Of a stretch of 9,200 nucleotides of DNA, positions 1 to 5,943 are shown piece after piece (position 1 is the stretch's first letter; every line of letters starts with the position of its first letter). Location: contig CALUDF010000107.1 in the NCBI GenBank assembly GCA_943914745.1, positions 1 through 9,200 on the forward strand, given 5' to 3'. The notes beneath the pieces are model-generated. The model made no database searches, was not told where the DNA came from, and saw only the letters and a program-made list of their open reading frames with translations. Position numbers and translations under genes: made by a program. This stretch comes from an uncultured Bacteriovorax sp. Lineage in GTDB: Bacteria > Bdellovibrionota > Bacteriovoracia > Bacteriovoracales > Bacteriovoracaceae.

Positions 1-1
1 T

Positions 2-1972
2 CTTTACACATTATTCCTCTTTCAGATCGTGCTCTACACGATCTTTAGGCTGGGCTTTCTCATTTACTTCAAAGACAACATCACTCCAGGAACAGGCTCA
101 CTTGTATTGCAGAACCTGTGGCTCGGCCTGCGCTTTGACACCCGCTTGGCAATGGGACTGCTTCTTCCTGCAATGATTCTTATTAACCTTCCACTCAATC
201 CGGCCTTCAAAGTCCGATTGATGAATATTCTCTATACGATCTTTTTTGGTATCATCAGTTTCCTTTACGTAACTGACATCGGTTATTTTGCCTATTTGAA
301 ATCGCGCTTAAACGCAACCGTTGTTCAATTCCTAAAAAACCCAATCATCTCTTTTGAAATGGTCCGCGAGTCTTACCCATGGCCCGCTCTTCTTCTTCTC
401 ATCATTGCCTTAACTGTTCTGTGCAGCTACATCGTCATTAAATTGATCACCCCAAAGCTCATGGGCTCTCCACTTAACAGCAATAATAAAACGCGTTTTT
501 TAGGTGGGTTGATTTTTCTCATCTTCTTTGGCGCCGGTCTTTATGGAAGCATCCAAATGTATCCGCTGAGATGGTCTGAAGCCTTCGCGACTCCGGATGC
601 CTTTACTTCCAACCTCTCCCTGAACCCGATTCTTTATGTGGCCGACACATACACATTCAGGAATGCGGAGTATGAAAAAGAGAAGGCACTCGCCTCTTAC
701 GACGTCGTTGCCAAGTTCTTAGGTGTTGATCAACCAGATAGCACCAACTTAAATTTCGTGCGCTCCTTTCCTGGAGAGGCAAGCAAAAGTGCTCAGCAAC
801 CCAACATTGTCGTGATCGTCATGGAATCCATGGCCTGGTATAAAACCGGTGTCGGCGGATCGGAGGTCAACCCGACTCCTTACTTGGATCAACTAGCAAA
901 GGAGTCTCTACTCTTTTCTAATTTCTATACTCCGACTGTGGCCACTGCCCGCTCGATTTTTGCCGCTGTCACAAGTCTTCCAGATACATCGAAAGTTAAG
1001 ACGGGATCGAGAAACCCTTTCATCGTTAACCAGCACGCGATCATGGGACAATTTAAAGGTTACGAGAAATTTTACTTCCTGGGTGGAAGTGCCAACTGGG
1101 GCAACATTCGCGGGGTTTTTAGCTACAACATCCCCGACCTACGCATTTTTGAAGAAGGCTCATACAAAGCTCCTCGCGTAGATGTTTGGGGGATCTCGGA
1201 TTTAAATCTCTTTAAAGAGTCAGCTGCCACAATCAATGAAGCCTCTTCAAAGAAAAAACCTTTCTTTGCTTTCATCCAATCAGCAGGCTTTCACCGCCCT
1301 TACACAATTCCAGAAGACAGCGATGGCTTCGTCATCAAGACCCCAAAAGATATTTCTGAAGCGCAAATCAAAGAATACGGCTTTGAGTCTTTTGAAGAAT
1401 ACAATGCCATGAGACTCCAGGACTTCTCCCTTGGAAAATTCTTTGAGCTCGCTAAAAAAGAAGACTGGTATGACAACACCATCTTTATCGTCTTTGGCGA
1501 TCACGGTCTCCCCCACAACAATGCTAAGAACGTTCCTGAGTGGCAAAAAAGCCTAGCTAATGGATTCCATGTTCCCCTGATCATCCACTCGCCAAAGCGC
1601 TTTTCTCCGGGAATTGAAACCAAAGTTGCCTCTGAAATGGATGTCATGCCAACCGTCGCGGGCCTTGCGGGAATTCCTTATAAAACGAGAGGTCTTGGGC
1701 GCGATTTATTTAATCCGCGCTTTGATGACTACCGTGCGGCCTTCTCATACAACTGGTACGCCCCTTTTCACATCAGTCTTATCGACAAGGATTTCTACTT
1801 CGAATACATCCCTTATAACGGTCAGGGAAAACTTGTTAAGCATGGTGACAACCCATCTGACACCAACGTTAAGGATCAGTACCCAGACAAGTATAAAGAG
1901 ATGGAGACGTTGACTAAAGGGTTGTACGAGTCAGCAAGATACCTGCTTCACCACAACCCTCGCATGGATTAG
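2..1972 (+). CDS. LTA synthase family membrane sulfatase / phosphoglycerol transferase (5' partial)
   Basis: A polytopic inner-membrane protein with a periplasmic sulfatase-fold domain, the architecture of LtaS and of OpgB/MdoB-like phosphoglycerol transferases, which move head groups from phospholipid onto envelope polymers. The frame is open to the left edge (residues LYTLFLFQI precede the first possible start, a GTG at 29), so the gene starts outside the window. Numbering from that GTG, hydrophobic segments lie at about 37-55, 64-90, 118-140 and 157-175. The catalytic domain runs from about 258 to 560. Visible metal/active-site motifs are NIVVIVMES (Glu266), the nucleophile region TPTVATARS (probably Thr306), SAGFHRPY (His422) and FGDHGLP (Asp491, His492). 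The nucleophile is Thr, as in LtaS, rather than the Cys/Ser of true sulfatases. The actual substrate cannot be read from sequence; a Gram-negative host argues against lipoteichoic acid itself. The TAG stop abuts the stop of the convergent peroxidase gene. Confidence 0.9.
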   Translation, partial: LYTLFLFQIVLYTIFRLGFLIYFKDNITPGTGSLVLQNLWLGLRFDTRLAMGLLLPAMILINLPLNPAFKVRLMNILYTIFFGIISFLYVTDIGYFAYLKSRLNATVVQFLKNPIISFEMVRESYPWPALLLLIIALTVLCSYIVIKLITPKLMGSPLNSNNKTRFLGGLIFLIFFGAGLYGSIQMYPLRWSEAFATPDAFTSNLSLNPILYVADTYTFRNAEYEKEKALASYDVVAKFLGVDQPDSTNLNFVRSFPGEASKSAQQPNIVVIVMESMAWYKTGVGGSEVNPTPYLDQLAKESLLFSNFYTPTVATARSIFAAVTSLPDTSKVKTGSRNPFIVNQHAIMGQFKGYEKFYFLGGSANWGNIRGVFSYNIPDLRIFEEGSYKAPRVDVWGISDLNLFKESAATINEASSKKKPFFAFIQSAGFHRPYTIPEDSDGFVIKTPKDISEAQIKEYGFESFEEYNAMRLQDFSLGKFFELAKKEDWYDNTIFIVFGDHGLPHNNAKNVPEWQKSLANGFHVPLIIHSPKRFSPGIETKVASEMDVMPTVAGLAGIPYKTRGLGRDLFNPRFDDYRAAFSYNWYAPFHISLIDKDFYFEYIPYNGQGKLVKHGDNPSDTNVKDQYPDKYKEMETLTKGLYESARYLLHHNPRMD

Positions 1973-3283
1973 TTAGAATTTTGTTTTATTCTGTGATGGC
2001 CCTCTCGGATCCCACTTAGGATCAGTTAGGGCCCCGGTTAAAAAGGCTTCCAAGTCGTCTTTTTCTTCTTCTGAAAATCCCAGTCCCCCTCTTAAGAATC
2101 CCGCCTCAATCGAAGCAAAAATCTCACTTAAGTCCTTGGCCGAATTTCTCACCTCGACTTCTACGGGAAAAAGCTTTTTTCTTTCCGCACTCACTTCATA
2201 AGTGGCCAGTGATTTGTCGATGTTGTTGTAGTGGTTAATGACTTCTCTGATCGTGCTAAAGGCTCCATTATGAAAATAAGGCGCCGTTAGTCCCACATTG
2301 ATCAGGCTTGGAGTCTTGAAGAAAAAACTCCTGAATCTCTCGTTATTGACTTCTCCACGACCAATATCCATCTCAAATGGTTTGGCCCCATAACTAGGCA
2401 CTCCCACTGAAGCAAAAAAAGTGTTGAGCCCCAAAAGATTTCCTTGGTGGCAAGCAATACATCTTCCGCGGTCCATGAAGACGACAAAACCTCTTTTTTG
2501 TTGTGCCGTCATGGCCGTGTTATCTCCGGCGACATAACGGTGAAACCCCGAGGTGTTGGATTGAAACTGATAGCGCTCAAAAGTCGCGATCGCTTCACCG
2601 ACGTGGCCAATGTTCATTTTAGGCTGTCCCGGGAAAGCGCGGTTAAAAAGACTGACGTACGCTCCAGAATTTCCTTCTTCAGTAATTCTCTTAATGAGTA
2701 GATCCCATGCCTCAAGATTCGTCTTGGCATCAGCAATCTCGTTTTCTCCTTTATAGCCACTCATCTCTTCATGGGCCACGAGAGGAAAAATCGCCTGGGC
2801 CGCAAGAGCACTGGTCATGACACTGGTTATTTCCGGAGCCTTTGGTGTCGGGCCATTTAAAGCGGGCTCAGGTGTCGTGAAAACTTTTTTCGTTGGATGA
2901 TAGTGAACTCTTCCGTCCCAAAACATGAATGTGCTAAATTTATCACCAATGTTGTAGAGCCCCGGTGAGTTTCTTTTTAAGACACCTTTGCCATCGACTG
3001 TTTGAGATAAAGGCAGTCCATCACTCGTCCCCTTCATCGGATGATGGCAAACCATGCAGCTGATGTTTCTATTTCCTGAAAGATTAGGGTCCATGAAAAG
3101 TCTTCGCCCCATCAACATTTTTGCCTTGAACTCATCACTTTGATCCACAGGAAGAGTTTGATAAGGAGTGATGTCAAAGAGCTCTAAGCGGTTTCTGATA
3201 AAATTATCTAGTGAGTCTGCATAGGCAGTTGTGCCGAGAAGACCAATGGCCAGGGCAATGAGTGTAGGGTGTGTGAATTTCAT
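1973..3283 (-). CDS. Secreted di-haem cytochrome c peroxidase / MauG family protein
   Basis: A periplasmic c-type cytochrome of the CcpA/MauG family, which uses two covalently bound haems to reduce H2O2 or to oxidise a protein or small-molecule substrate. From the ATG (436 aa) there is a Sec signal peptide (MKF start, hydrophobic core, cleavage after AYA at about 22). Haem sites are CMVCH (76-80) and CIACH (275-279), one per half as expected. The family signature TPSLINVGLTAPYFHNG lies at about 324-340. Where classical peroxidases place the distal Met of the high-potential haem, this protein seems to have INHY, so Tyr352 would align with the ligand Tyr of MauG; that alignment is from memory. 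A GTG two codons upstream (3289) is an alternative start; neither has a clear Shine-Dalgarno sequence, and I prefer the ATG that directly precedes the signal peptide. The gene lies 79 bp downstream of the SIMPL gene on the same strand and could be co-transcribed with it. Confidence 0.9.
   Translation of the reverse strand: MKFTHPTLIALAIGLLGTTAYADSLDNFIRNRLELFDITPYQTLPVDQSDEFKAKMLMGRRLFMDPNLSGNRNISCMVCHHPMKGTSDGLPLSQTVDGKGVLKRNSPGLYNIGDKFSTFMFWDGRVHYHPTKKVFTTPEPALNGPTPKAPEITSVMTSALAAQAIFPLVAHEEMSGYKGENEIADAKTNLEAWDLLIKRITEEGNSGAYVSLFNRAFPGQPKMNIGHVGEAIATFERYQFQSNTSGFHRYVAGDNTAMTAQQKRGFVVFMDRGRCIACHQGNLLGLNTFFASVGVPSYGAKPFEMDIGRGEVNNERFRSFFFKTPSLINVGLTAPYFHNGAFSTIREVINHYNNIDKSLATYEVSAERKKLFPVEVEVRNSAKDLSEIFASIEAGFLRGGLGFSEEEKDDLEAFLTGALTDPKWDPRGPSQNKTKF
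1998..2033. other. Nested imperfect stem-loop inside the 3' end of the peroxidase gene
   Basis: GGCCCT (1998-2003) pairs with AGGGCC (2028-2033), and inside that GATCC (2008-2012) pairs with GGATC (2019-2023) around a 6-nt loop, separated by a 4x4 internal loop. It begins 26 nt beyond the stop of the LTA-synthase-like gene. Because the two convergent genes have no spacer, any structure that stops the rightward transcript must lie inside the opposing gene, and this is the best candidate I see. There is no U tract, so an intrinsic terminator is not shown. Confidence 0.25.
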
Positions 3284-3309
3284 GGTCACGATGTTAGGGG
3301 AGACTTACT

Positions 3310-3327
3310 AGTTTGAATAGTCAAACT
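3310..3327. promoter_or_regulatory. Inverted repeat upstream of the di-haem peroxidase gene (possible operator)
   Basis: AGTTTGA-ATAG-TCAAACT is a perfect palindrome with 7-bp arms and a 4-nt spacer, 27 bp upstream of the peroxidase ATG. No U tract follows it on the minus strand, so it is unlikely to terminate the upstream SIMPL gene. The position suits an operator or activator site. It resembles an FNR/DNR half-site pair (TTGA...TCAA), but the half-sites are two bases too close for that family. I could not find a convincing -35/-10 pair around it. Confidence 0.35.
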
Positions 3328-3362
3328 TTCTAACAAATGACCAAAAAAACTTACTCCATGTT

Positions 3363-4073
3363 CTAATCAATGAGGTAGTCGGCCGACACAATGCCATCAA
3401 TCTTTACTTCTCCACTCATAAACTGAGTTGGAGCAGGTTTTTTGCTCTGAGACATATCCATCATTGCTTCGGCACGCAGCATAGGAATTGGGCGGTTTCC
3501 TGTTTGCGGAGTCAGTCGATAAATTCCTTTTAATTTCACCTTCGCAGCTTTGGCCAAAGACTCGGCCAAAACTTCTGCAGCTCTGACGGCATCACCTAAA
3601 AGCGCGCGCTCTTCTTCCGCTCTTTTTTCAATGTCAAACCCAAGCGAATTGACGTTGACTCCCCCATTGGTATTTTTGTTGGCGCTATTGAGTGAATCGA
3701 CAAAGGGGCCGGCCTCATCAATCTTTTTAAGTGTGATCATGAGACTTTGATTGGCGATAAAACCAGTGATGTTATTTTTATTAGTTCTTTGGTCGTAGCT
3801 GTATTCGGGGTTGAGTTCATAGCTTGTTGTGCTTATGTCCTCTTTTTTTACTTTATACGTCTCAAGACTTTTCTTTAGTCCTTCAAAGAATTTTTGGTTA
3901 TTTTCCTGGGCCGCTTTAGCTGAAGCACCTTTTCCCCAAACGGTAATATTGAGTCGGACGATATCTGGTTGAAATGACTTTTCCACCTGCCCAGTGACAG
4001 AGATCAACCTCACGTTGTCGGCCAAAAGAGCGCTCGAATAAATGAAGGCTAAAAAAAGAAAAACATTTCGCAT
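3363..4073 (-). CDS. Secreted SIMPL-domain (DUF541, YggE-like) protein
   Basis: A periplasmic SIMPL-domain protein. The best known relative, E. coli YggE, is linked to oxidative-stress defence, but the molecular function of the family is not settled. The 236-aa product has a signal peptide (MRNVFLFLAF start, cleavage after ALLA at 18). The family pattern follows: the opening strand VTGQVEKSFQPD (26-37), the helix with AAQENNQ (54-60), EDISTTSYELNPEYSY (78-93), GFIANQSLMITLKKID (104-119), NSLGFDIE (142-149), and the Ala-rich helix DAVRAAEVLAESLAKAAK (161-178). The frame extends 14 codons further upstream to 4115, but that would bury the signal peptide; the ATG at 4073 has AGGGAG six bases ahead. 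Divergent from the ureohydrolase gene and upstream of the di-haem peroxidase gene on the same strand, with no visible terminator between, so a shared oxidative-stress transcript is possible. Confidence 0.88.
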   Translation of the reverse strand: MRNVFLFLAFIYSSALLADNVRLISVTGQVEKSFQPDIVRLNITVWGKGASAKAAQENNQKFFEGLKKSLETYKVKKEDISTTSYELNPEYSYDQRTNKNNITGFIANQSLMITLKKIDEAGPFVDSLNSANKNTNGGVNVNSLGFDIEKRAEEERALLGDAVRAAEVLAESLAKAAKVKLKGIYRLTPQTGNRPIPMLRAEAMMDMSQSKKPAPTQFMSGEVKIDGIVSADYLID

Positions 4074-4079
4074 AAAATT

Positions 4080-4085
4080 CTCCCT
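4080..4085 (-). promoter_or_regulatory. Ribosome binding site that fixes the SIMPL gene start
   Basis: AGGGAG on the minus strand with six bases to the ATG at 4073. The longer alternative start at 4115 has no comparable site and would put 14 mostly polar residues ahead of the signal peptide. Confidence 0.7.
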
Positions 4086-4093
4086 GTGATAGT

Positions 4094-4122
4094 CTGACGC
4101 CAGAAAAATTCTCACCTAAAAA
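4094..4122 (+). promoter_or_regulatory. Candidate sigma70-type promoter of the ureohydrolase gene
   Basis: CTGACG (4094-4099), a 17-bp spacer and TAAAAA (4117-4122): four of six matches in each box with ideal spacing. It predicts a transcription start near 4129 and a leader of about 17 nt that just includes the Shine-Dalgarno sequence. It overlaps the leader of the divergent SIMPL gene. The boxes are weak, so this is a best guess. Confidence 0.3.
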
Positions 4123-4132
4123 ACCTTAAATT

Positions 4133-4137
4133 GGAAG
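4133..4137 (+). promoter_or_regulatory. Ribosome binding site that fixes the ureohydrolase start
   Basis: GGAAG lies eight bases before the ATG at 4146. The frame also offers a TTG at 4131, but that codon overlaps this site and has no Shine-Dalgarno sequence of its own, so the ATG is the likely start. Confidence 0.65.
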
Positions 4138-4145
4138 CGATTCTT

Positions 4146-5279
4146 ATGACGAAAAAAGCGACAGCAAAAACAAAAGCAACTCCTAAGGCAAAAGCTAAAA
4201 CGAAAGTAAAGCCTGTGGCTTCAGAGAGAACAATCATTGACCCAAATGCTAAAGCATCAAGTAAAGATGGCATCTACGGTCTTCCTTTTAAAGAGCACGA
4301 AGCCAAAGTCGTCTTCCTTCCGATTCCTTGGGATGTCACGACATCATACCAGGCGGGAACATCAAAAGGGCCCGAGGCGATTTTGATGGCCAGTGAACAA
4401 ATTGACTTCTTCGATCTTGATTACATCGACGCTTACCAAGCAGGTCTTTTCATGAAAAAGGAAAGTGCCAAGATTAAAAAACTAAACCGCGAAGGAAGAG
4501 CGCTCGCTAAAAAAATCATTGATGCCGATGATGAGACAATGGCAAAAAGTAAAGCTCTTCAGGCCTCTCTTAAAAAGGTAAACTCTCTTTGTAACGACCT
4601 CAATAACGAAGTTTATAAAGACACTAAGGCCCTTTTGGATAACGGTCAAATCTCTGTCGTTGTCGGTGGTGACCATGCCACTCCATTTGGTGCGATTAAG
4701 GCCTATGCTGAAAAATATGAGGGCTTGGGAGTGCTTCACTTCGACGCCCACTCAGACACTCGCGACGCCTACATGGGCTTTGAGAACTCGCACGCCTCAA
4801 TCATGCACAACGTGATGGAGAAAATCCCTCAAGTCGGAAAACTCGTCCAAGTCGGTATCCGCGATTTCTGCCAGCAAGAATACGAATACACACAGGCCAA
4901 CCCAAAAGTGGAAGTCTACTTCGATCAGAATTTAACGAGAAGAAAACTTGCCGGTGAGTCTTTTGAAAAGATCGCCCGTGAGATCGTCTCTCACCTGCCT
5001 AAAAACGTTTACATCTCATTTGATATCGACGGCCTTGACCCAAGATACTGCCCGAACACCGGGACACCAGTTCCTGGCGGACTTGATTATTCGGAAGTCG
5101 TCTTCATCATCAATGAACTCATCAGGTCTAAGCGCACTCTGGTTGGGTTTGACTTAGTTGAAGTCGCGCCCTCATCAAAAGACAAGAATGATGAGTGGGA
5201 CGCAAACGTGGGAATGAGAATGCTTTATAAGATGACCTCTGCCGCTCTTGCGAGCCAGGGACTCATTAAACTTAGATAG
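4146..5279 (+). CDS. Agmatinase/arginase-family ureohydrolase with Lys/Ala-rich N-terminal tail
   Basis: A cytoplasmic binuclear metal hydrolase of the arginase/agmatinase fold, which removes urea from a guanidino compound; agmatine to putrescine is the usual annotation. The 377-aa product shows the full set of metal-binding motifs: GGDH (His177), HFDAHSD (Asp200, His202, Asp204) and SFDIDGLDP (Asp293, Asp295), plus NTGTPVPGG (304-312) and GFDLVEVAP (Glu339). The entry of the domain, GIYGLPF and IPWDVTTSYQAGTSKGPEAI, lies at about 42-80. Between about 105 and 165 is a charged, probably helical insert that makes the protein longer than ordinary agmatinases (about 300 aa). Residues 2-22 hold nine Lys interspersed with Ala/Thr, a histone-H1-like tail not needed for catalysis. 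The substrate is not certain: arginine, agmatine, guanidine or another guanidino compound are all possible. No polyamine, arginine or urea genes lie nearby. Followed by a palindromic repeat and an intrinsic terminator. Confidence 0.9.
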   Translation: MTKKATAKTKATPKAKAKTKVKPVASERTIIDPNAKASSKDGIYGLPFKEHEAKVVFLPIPWDVTTSYQAGTSKGPEAILMASEQIDFFDLDYIDAYQAGLFMKKESAKIKKLNREGRALAKKIIDADDETMAKSKALQASLKKVNSLCNDLNNEVYKDTKALLDNGQISVVVGGDHATPFGAIKAYAEKYEGLGVLHFDAHSDTRDAYMGFENSHASIMHNVMEKIPQVGKLVQVGIRDFCQQEYEYTQANPKVEVYFDQNLTRRKLAGESFEKIAREIVSHLPKNVYISFDIDGLDPRYCPNTGTPVPGGLDYSEVVFIINELIRSKRTLVGFDLVEVAPSSKDKNDEWDANVGMRMLYKMTSAALASQGLIKLR

Positions 5280-5284
5280 ACTTC

Positions 5285-5409
5285 TTGAAACTGTTTTATG
5301 GAGGACAGCTACTAGGCGCAGAGGAGCGAGTGAGGAGACGTACATCAGTACGTCGCACGAACGAGTGACGAAAGCAACGACGTAGATGGCATTCAGAAAA
5401 CAGTTTCAA
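5285..5409. repeat. REP/MITE-like palindromic intergenic element (about 125 bp)
   Basis: The ends TTGAAACTGTTTT (5285-5297) and AAAACAGTTTCAA (5397-5409) are perfect 13-bp inverted repeats. Pairing continues imperfectly inward (about 10 of the next 15 positions, including CTAC with GTAG). The centre is a perfect hairpin, GACGTAC-ATCA-GTACGTC (5337-5354). Between stem and centre each arm carries the same motif in direct orientation, GAGCGAGTGAGGA (5324-5336) and GAACGAGTGACGA (5359-5371), 11 of 13 identical. It contains no plausible gene. A base composition richer in GC than the flanks and the nested design are typical of dispersed palindromic repeats. It sits 5 bp after the ureohydrolase stop, so it is transcribed as the 3' end of that message. 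Only one copy is in this window, so its repetitive nature is inferred. I see no clear target-site duplication. Confidence 0.6.
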
Positions 5410-5410
5410 A

Positions 5411-5443
5411 AAAAAGGGGCTGTCCTTTAAGCAGCCCCTTTTT
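5411..5443. terminator. Bidirectional intrinsic terminator
   Basis: GGGGCTG (5416-5422) pairs perfectly with CAGCCCC (5432-5438) around a 9-nt loop. The stem is flanked by an A run on the left and a T run on the right (the A and T runs can themselves pair), so a U tract follows the hairpin on either strand. It lies between the convergent ureohydrolase and small membrane protein genes and can serve both. Confidence 0.88.
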
Positions 5444-5469
5444 AAACATCCTTTTTAGTCATGCAGTAG

Positions 5470-5718
5470 TCATAATTTGTGACGTGAGCATGCGCGAACG
5501 AACTTAAGCCCAGGCGGAGACTCTTTAGCGAAAACTCCAAGAGTCGCAATCACAAAGGCAAAAGCCACTGCATATTCTGTCTGGCTCCAGCCGACAGACT
5601 CTCTAACTAGACCTCCAGTGAGCACATCCGCAATTGCGAACGTTACAACCATTGCGATACAGGCACTCCAGAATGAGAGGCCGATCGGTGATTCACTGTT
5701 TTCTTTTGTCATATGCAT
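5470..5718 (-). CDS. Small membrane protein with two predicted helices, function unknown
   Basis: An 82-aa hypothetical protein that I do not recognise. It has a short polar N-terminus, hydrophobic helix one at about 13-31 (SFWSACIAMVVTFAIAD), a loop with VRESVGWSQTEYA, helix two at about 48-64 (YAVAFAFVIATLGVFA), and a basic tail ending ACSRHKL. No catalytic motif is visible. It is the right size for a holin-like or small stress-type membrane protein, but nothing in the sequence supports either. The frame is open upstream to 5826, with another ATG at 5778. I chose the ATG at 5718 because AGGAG lies eight bases ahead; the extra upstream residues would be proline- and serine-rich and have no good ribosome site. 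It is transcribed alone, converging on the ureohydrolase through a shared terminator. Confidence 0.65.
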   Translation of the reverse strand: MHMTKENSESPIGLSFWSACIAMVVTFAIADVLTGGLVRESVGWSQTEYAVAFAFVIATLGVFAKESPPGLKFVRACSRHKL

Positions 5719-5726
5719 AGACTTCA

Positions 5727-5731
5727 CTCCT
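5727..5731 (-). promoter_or_regulatory. Ribosome binding site that fixes the small membrane protein start
   Basis: AGGAG on the minus strand, eight bases before the ATG at 5718 (a second ATG follows two codons later at 5712). This is the only good Shine-Dalgarno sequence in the open frame 5470-5826. Confidence 0.6.
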
Positions 5732-5797
5732 ATCGCTTCCCTTCCTGATGGTTTGGGTGGAAGAGGCGATGTAGCCATTGTAGGACTCTTTGGATTA

Positions 5798-5826
5798 ATC
5801 CTAAAATTTAATCTTTTGTCTCTCAA
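5798..5826 (-). promoter_or_regulatory. Candidate sigma70-type promoter of the small membrane protein gene
   Basis: On the minus strand TTGAGA (5826-5821, five of six), a 17-bp spacer and TAGGAT (5803-5798, four of six). Transcription would start near 5791, giving a leader of about 70 nt before the preferred start at 5718, or about 12 nt before the alternative ATG at 5778. Confidence 0.35.
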
Positions 5827-5915
5827 AAATCGCGAGGTTAATGCTAAATAGTACGAAGTTTTTATTACTTAATATGCCCATTTTTTGAGGTTTTTTTAAG
5901 TATTGGGTGATAAGG

Positions 5916-5929
5916 TTGATAAAAATCAA
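5916..5929. promoter_or_regulatory. Perfect FNR-type palindrome TTGAT-N4-ATCAA
   Basis: TTGATAAAAATCAA matches the FNR/CRP-superfamily FNR consensus at all ten specified bases and in spacing. It ends 14 bp before the lipoprotein ATG at 5944. An activator site would normally lie about 41 bp upstream of the transcription start, which would fall inside the gene, so if real it more likely represses this gene. A weak promoter (TTGAGG at 5885-5890, 18-bp spacer, GATAAG at 5909-5914) would start transcription near 5921, within the palindrome. The local sequence is AT-rich, so a chance match is possible. Confidence 0.4.
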
Positions 5930-5943
5930 ATGGGGTCAAAACA

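Noticed and set aside
2444..2701. Plus-strand open frame inside the peroxidase gene
   Set aside because: Antisense shadow of a clear di-haem cytochrome coding sequence.
3312..3325. FNR site upstream of the peroxidase gene
   Set aside because: The TTGA and TCAA half-sites are separated by four bases, not six, so it does not fit the FNR/DNR geometry; kept only as an unassigned palindrome.
4074..4115. N-terminal extension of the SIMPL protein
   Set aside because: It would place 14 mostly polar residues before the signal peptide, and a strong Shine-Dalgarno sequence lies inside the extension.
4131..4145. TTG start for the ureohydrolase, five codons upstream
   Set aside because: It overlaps the GGAAG site that serves the ATG at 4146 and has no ribosome site of its own.
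5618..5851. Plus-strand open frame opposite the small membrane protein
   Set aside because: Antisense to a gene with a good ribosome site and membrane helices; no family or signal of its own.
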